Shown: piece by piece, positions 12,721 to 15,204 of the stretch
Layout: every line of letters begins with the position of its first letter
How positions within the stretch are numbered: position 1 is the first letter of the stretch
NCBI GenBank assembly: GCA_037384225.1
Contig: JARROD010000285.1
Coordinates: 1-15,204, forward strand
DNA: 15,204 bases
Origin: JARROD01 sp037384225
GTDB taxonomy: Bacteria > Pseudomonadota > Gammaproteobacteria > Pseudomonadales > Cellvibrionaceae
Direction: 5' to 3'
Made by a program: the position numbers and the translations under genes
Notes under the pieces: generated by a model
The model's database searches: none
Seen by the model: the letters and a program-made list of their open reading frames with translations, nothing else
Told to the model about the DNA's origin: nothing

Positions 12721-14026
12721 GCTGCTTCGTCCCACCTGTTCTCGTTTGAGGACCTTCATGTGGTTTATCGTCTGTGTCGCCGGGTTGACCATTCGCTCCG
12801 ATCTCCTCGGTGTGACCAGCATCATACGGGCGCTCGGTATACACGAAAAATATTATCAAAACATCCTCGATAATTTCCATAGTCCCGGCATTAAATTATC
12901 GCTTATGACTGCATTGTGGGCAAAAGTTGTCCTACGTTTATTTCACAATCCAGTTGTGGTCAATGGTCGTCTGGTTTTGGTCGGCGACGGCCTCAAAGTG
13001 GGCAAAGAAGGCAAAAAAATGCCGGCAGTAAAACTGCTGCACCAACAGTCTGAATCTAACACCAAGCCCGAGTATAGAAGGCAAAAAAATGCCGGCAGTA
13101 AAACTGCTGCACCAACAGTCTGAATCTAACACCAAGCCCGAGTATATTATGGGACATTCCATCCAGGCAGTCTCTTTGTTAATCCAAGCCAGCAACAGTT
13201 TTCTGGCTGTGCCTCTAAATGCGAAAATCCACGAGGGAACTGTGTTCTCCAATCGAAACAAGCGCACATTGTTTGATAAGATGCTCGCACTGCTTGTCGA
13301 TATTAACATCAATCAACCCTATTATTTTGTTGCCGATGCCTACTACGCCTGCCAAAAAATGGTCAAGGGTCTGCTGAAGCAGCACAATCACTTGATTACG
13401 CGTGCAAAATCCAACGCTGTAGCCTACGAATCCTACGTTCATCAAGGTGCAAAAAAACCGGGACGTCCCAAACTCTACGGCAAAAAAATTGCTCTGAAAT
13501 CCCTGTTCTCATATAAACATGGTTGGGAAGAAGCTGCCAGCCCCGTCTATGGTGAAAAAGAGGTTACCATTGCTTACCAAACTCGTGATTTACTTTGGCG
13601 GCCAGCAGGGCAGTTGGTTCGTTTCGTCGCCGTCATACACCCAACCAGGGGGCAGTGTTTGTTGATGTCGACGGATACCTACCTGTCAGCACTCGACATT
13701 ATCCGCATTTATGGACTTCGTTTTAAAATCGAGCATGAGTTCAAACAAGCCGTACGCGTATTGGGATCATTTTCTTACCATTTTTGGATGAAGGAGATGA
13801 AACCTCTACGTCGTCGTCAAGGTAATCAATATCTTCACAGAGAATCGCCGAAGTATCGAGAAAAAATCAAACGAAAAATTCACGCGTATCACGTCTTTAT
13901 ATTTGCCGGTATCGTTGCGCAGGGATTGCTACACTATTTATCTGCCTGCCATCCCGACGCCGTTTGGAAAAATTTCGGCTCGTGGTTGAGAACTATCCGC
14001 CCTGGTATTACCCCTTCCGAGATGGT
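12698..14026 (+). pseudogene. IS4-like DDE transposase, frame broken by a 70-bp duplication
   Basis: Homology starts about 12716 with LLRPTCSRLRTFMWFIVCVA and GVTSIIRALGI. Three acidic landmarks are visible: VLVGDGLKVGKEGKKMP (first Asp), YYFVADAYYACQKM (second Asp) and YGLRFKIEHEFKQAV, the Y-R-E-K pattern with the catalytic Glu. The end, GSWLRTIRPGITPSE, is near the family's usual C-terminus and is cut by the second IS91 remnant at about 14026. A 70-bp tandem duplication (13006-13146) shifts the frame, so the N-terminal part stops at 13123 and the rest is open only from 13089. With one copy removed the protein would read through. The native N-terminus also seems to be lost. Confidence 0.85.
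13006..13146 (+). repeat. 70-bp perfect tandem duplication
   Basis: Bases 13006-13076 are identical to 13076-13146, a period of 70 with no mismatch. The copies start AGAAGGCAAAAAAATGCCGG and end in CCGAGTATA. Because 70 is not a multiple of three, it causes the frameshift in the transposase. Identity of the copies implies a recent event. Confidence 0.97.
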
Positions 14027-14549
14027 CGTTACCAGCGTCATTGGCCCGAGCAAACGCTTCTCTATCAGATCGTTGCGGCTGTCGCTCACGAAGCATGGCA
14101 ACGTGCGCTACCAGCTCAAGACGCCGTACCGGGACGGCACTACACACGTCATCTTTGAACCGCTGGATTTCATTGCCCGGCTGGCGACGCTGGTGCCGAA
14201 ACCGGGTGTGAACCTTACCCGGTTTCATGGGGTTTTTGCGCCCAACAGCCAGCACCGGGCGTGGGTGACGCCGGCAAAGCGGGGCAGGAGTAACCAGGCC
14301 AGGGTAACGGATGAGCCGCCAACGCCCACCGAACGCCGAGCGTCGATGACCTGGGCGCAACTCAACATCGACATCGAGACCTGTAGCGTCTGTGGCGGCT
14401 CCATGAAGGTGATTGCCTGCATCGAAGATCCTATAGTGATCAACCAAATCCTCGATCACCTGAAGCACAAAGCCCAAGCCATTGAGCCCAGGGCGCTGCC
14501 TGAAAGCCGGGCGCCGCCGGCTGGGCTGCCCCAGGGGCTGTTTGACTGA
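14027..14549 (+). pseudogene. Second IS91-family transposase: N-terminal stub fused to C-terminus
   Basis: RYQRHWPEQTLLYQIV (14027-14074) is the IS91 N-terminal start. It is followed immediately, in another frame, by RLSLTKHGNVRYQLKTPYRD and GTTHVIFEPLDFIARLATLV, PKPGVNLTRFHGVFAPNS, and the C-terminal zinc motif CSVCGGSMKVIACIEDP. The HUH and Tyr catalytic region in between is deleted at about 14070-14076. The frame is continuous with the preceding DDE transposase, so a long open frame joins two unrelated proteins. The stub differs from the minus-strand copy (YERHQPEETLLYRWVQ), so these are two IS91 relatives rather than one inverted copy. Confidence 0.85.
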
Positions 14550-14588
14550 AGCTCCCGAAACCCAACGGTTCCACTCAACAGGCTGCGC

Positions 14589-14804
14589 TCACCCCGCTGC
14601 GGGCAAACTGATGCCACTGCCTAACAGGGTTGCACGATCATCAAAGGTGAGCGACAACTGATCACTCATCTCATCGTTGTTAAGCGTAACGCTGATAGAA
14701 ACAAGTCGATCGTTAAGAGTTTCGCTTGAGGCTATCCCGTTAACACTGAGTTTAAAGGCCGGTGCGGTCAGCCTGCTTAATCGCGTCAAGTCTGGTATAG
14801 CCAT
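14589..14804 (-). pseudogene. Phage late control protein D (P2 gpD-like), 3' truncated
   Basis: From ATG 14804 on the minus strand: PAFKLSVNGIASSETLNDRL, then VSISVTLNNDEMSDQLSLTF and DDRATL. This is the N-terminus of P2-type gene D products, the tail hub component related to gp27/VgrG, with typical 'ND.L.S..V.D..G..SD.L.L.LDDR'. It stops after about 71 residues of an expected 330-390, where the IS91 remnant region begins. It follows gpX on the same strand with a 70-bp gap, the usual X-then-D order in many tail clusters. Confidence 0.75.
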
Positions 14805-14874
14805 AAACAGTGATTGCCAGGTAAGGTTACGACGAAACCATATTGTGATAAAACCTTGTAATGAAAGATGTTCA

Positions 14875-15204
14875 CTAATCCCACAATTTAACAGTGTTAT
14901 TTTCCACCCGCTCGGCGTCGATATCGGGTAACAAAATCTCCAGGCCCGCCGGCAAACTCAGCGGAAACGCCGCCAACCCGGGGTTGGCCTGCAATACGGT
15001 TTCCACGGTTCCCCTGGCGTTTTCGTCGGATTGCGGCCCCAACAGAAAGCCATTTTCCATAGCGGTGTTGTTAATCAGGAGCTTAGGGTCTATGGCCATT
15101 GCCGCCGTGCCCAAATTAATTTCTTTTACATAATATTGCCAGCATATCCAGTCCAGGGTATCGCCGGCATGCTCTGGGGCGGGGGTTGTTGTGGGAGTAT
15201 TGTC
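14875..15204 (-). CDS. Phage tail protein X (P2 gpX-like), 5' partial, with insertion
   Basis: The minus-strand frame is open to the window edge and gives at least 109 residues. GDTLDWICWQYYV at the start and TVETVLQANPGLAAFPLSLP, AGLEILLPDI and VKLWD at the end are the two halves of gpX, a LysM-like tail protein usually of about 65-75 residues. About 40 residues (from KEINLGTAAMAIDPKL to GPQSDENARG) separate the halves where intact relatives have only a few. The preceding Pro/Thr-rich stretch NTPTTTPAPEHA is also unusual. The frame is clean, so it could be a genuine long variant or an in-frame insertion. It belongs with the truncated gene D just downstream. Confidence 0.75.
   Translation of the reverse strand, partial: DNTPTTTPAPEHAGDTLDWICWQYYVKEINLGTAAMAIDPKLLINNTAMENGFLLGPQSDENARGTVETVLQANPGLAAFPLSLPAGLEILLPDIDAERVENNTVKLWD

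Larger units (their letters stand above)
11921..14588. mobile_element. Nest of inactivated insertion sequences (IS91-like, two DDE types)
   Basis: In order this region holds an IS91-type remnant (minus), a scrap of one DDE transposase (plus), a nearly whole but frameshifted IS4-like DDE transposase (plus), and a second, different IS91-type remnant (plus). The left border cuts a glycosyltransferase and the right border cuts phage gene D. No element-wide terminal repeat or target duplication was found, which fits IS91-type insertion followed by deletions. Confidence 0.7.

Noticed and set aside
13006..13146. Tandem repeat as a CRISPR unit
   Set aside because: There are only two adjacent copies without spacers, inside a transposase coding region.

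Overview
The window looks like an accessory, heavily eroded stretch of a gammaproteobacterial chromosome. The organism was probably an aquatic polysaccharide and phytate user of Cellvibrionales type. That placement is inferred from the mix of gene families: beta-propeller phytase, TonB receptor, GH74, GPH sugar symporter, integron and P2-like tail genes. It does not rest on a marker gene. A few intact genes sit among many short remnants on both strands. Several remnants have internal deletions that keep the family motifs on either side.

Region 1 (1-2840) is integron debris. An isochorismatase-family gene, cut by the window edge, ends inside a well-formed attC site (429-501). Next come a broken GNAT acetyltransferase cassette and a nested palindromic repeat (1100-1279). 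A minus-strand fragment of an integron integrase (1512-1619) carries the IntI-specific insert. The region closes with a VOC/glyoxalase gene lacking its N-terminal half and an intact YiiX-type permuted NlpC/P60 hydrolase.

Region 2 (2846-8300) is a phytate module set in fossils. The fossils are all on the minus strand: an SDR piece, a GPH sugar symporter piece, a P-type H+-ATPase piece and a GH74 xyloglucanase tail. The intact plus-strand genes are a secreted beta-propeller phytase and a TonB-dependent receptor. These probably release phosphate from phytate outside the inner membrane and import a product. The receptor has its own promoter with an inverted repeat across it, and a 16-bp direct repeat brackets it.

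Region 3 (8389-11920) holds a truncated RND outer-membrane lipoprotein, an intact di-iron fatty acid hydroxylase/sterol desaturase-family membrane enzyme and an intact cupin/JmjC-like protein lacking the usual metal-binding Asp. A divergent UGT-type glycosyltransferase is cut off after about 110 residues. The hydroxylase, cupin and glycosyltransferase could be what is left of a lipid or glycolipid modification locus.

Region 4 (11921-14588) is a nest of dead transposons. Two internally deleted IS91-family transposases lie in opposite orientations. They flank an IS4-like DDE transposase whose frame is broken by a 70-bp tandem duplication, plus a scrap of a second DDE transposase. Region 5 (14589-15204) holds P2-like phage tail genes on the minus strand: gpX, running off the window, and gpD, truncated where the IS nest begins. 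No tRNA, rRNA or CRISPR array was seen.
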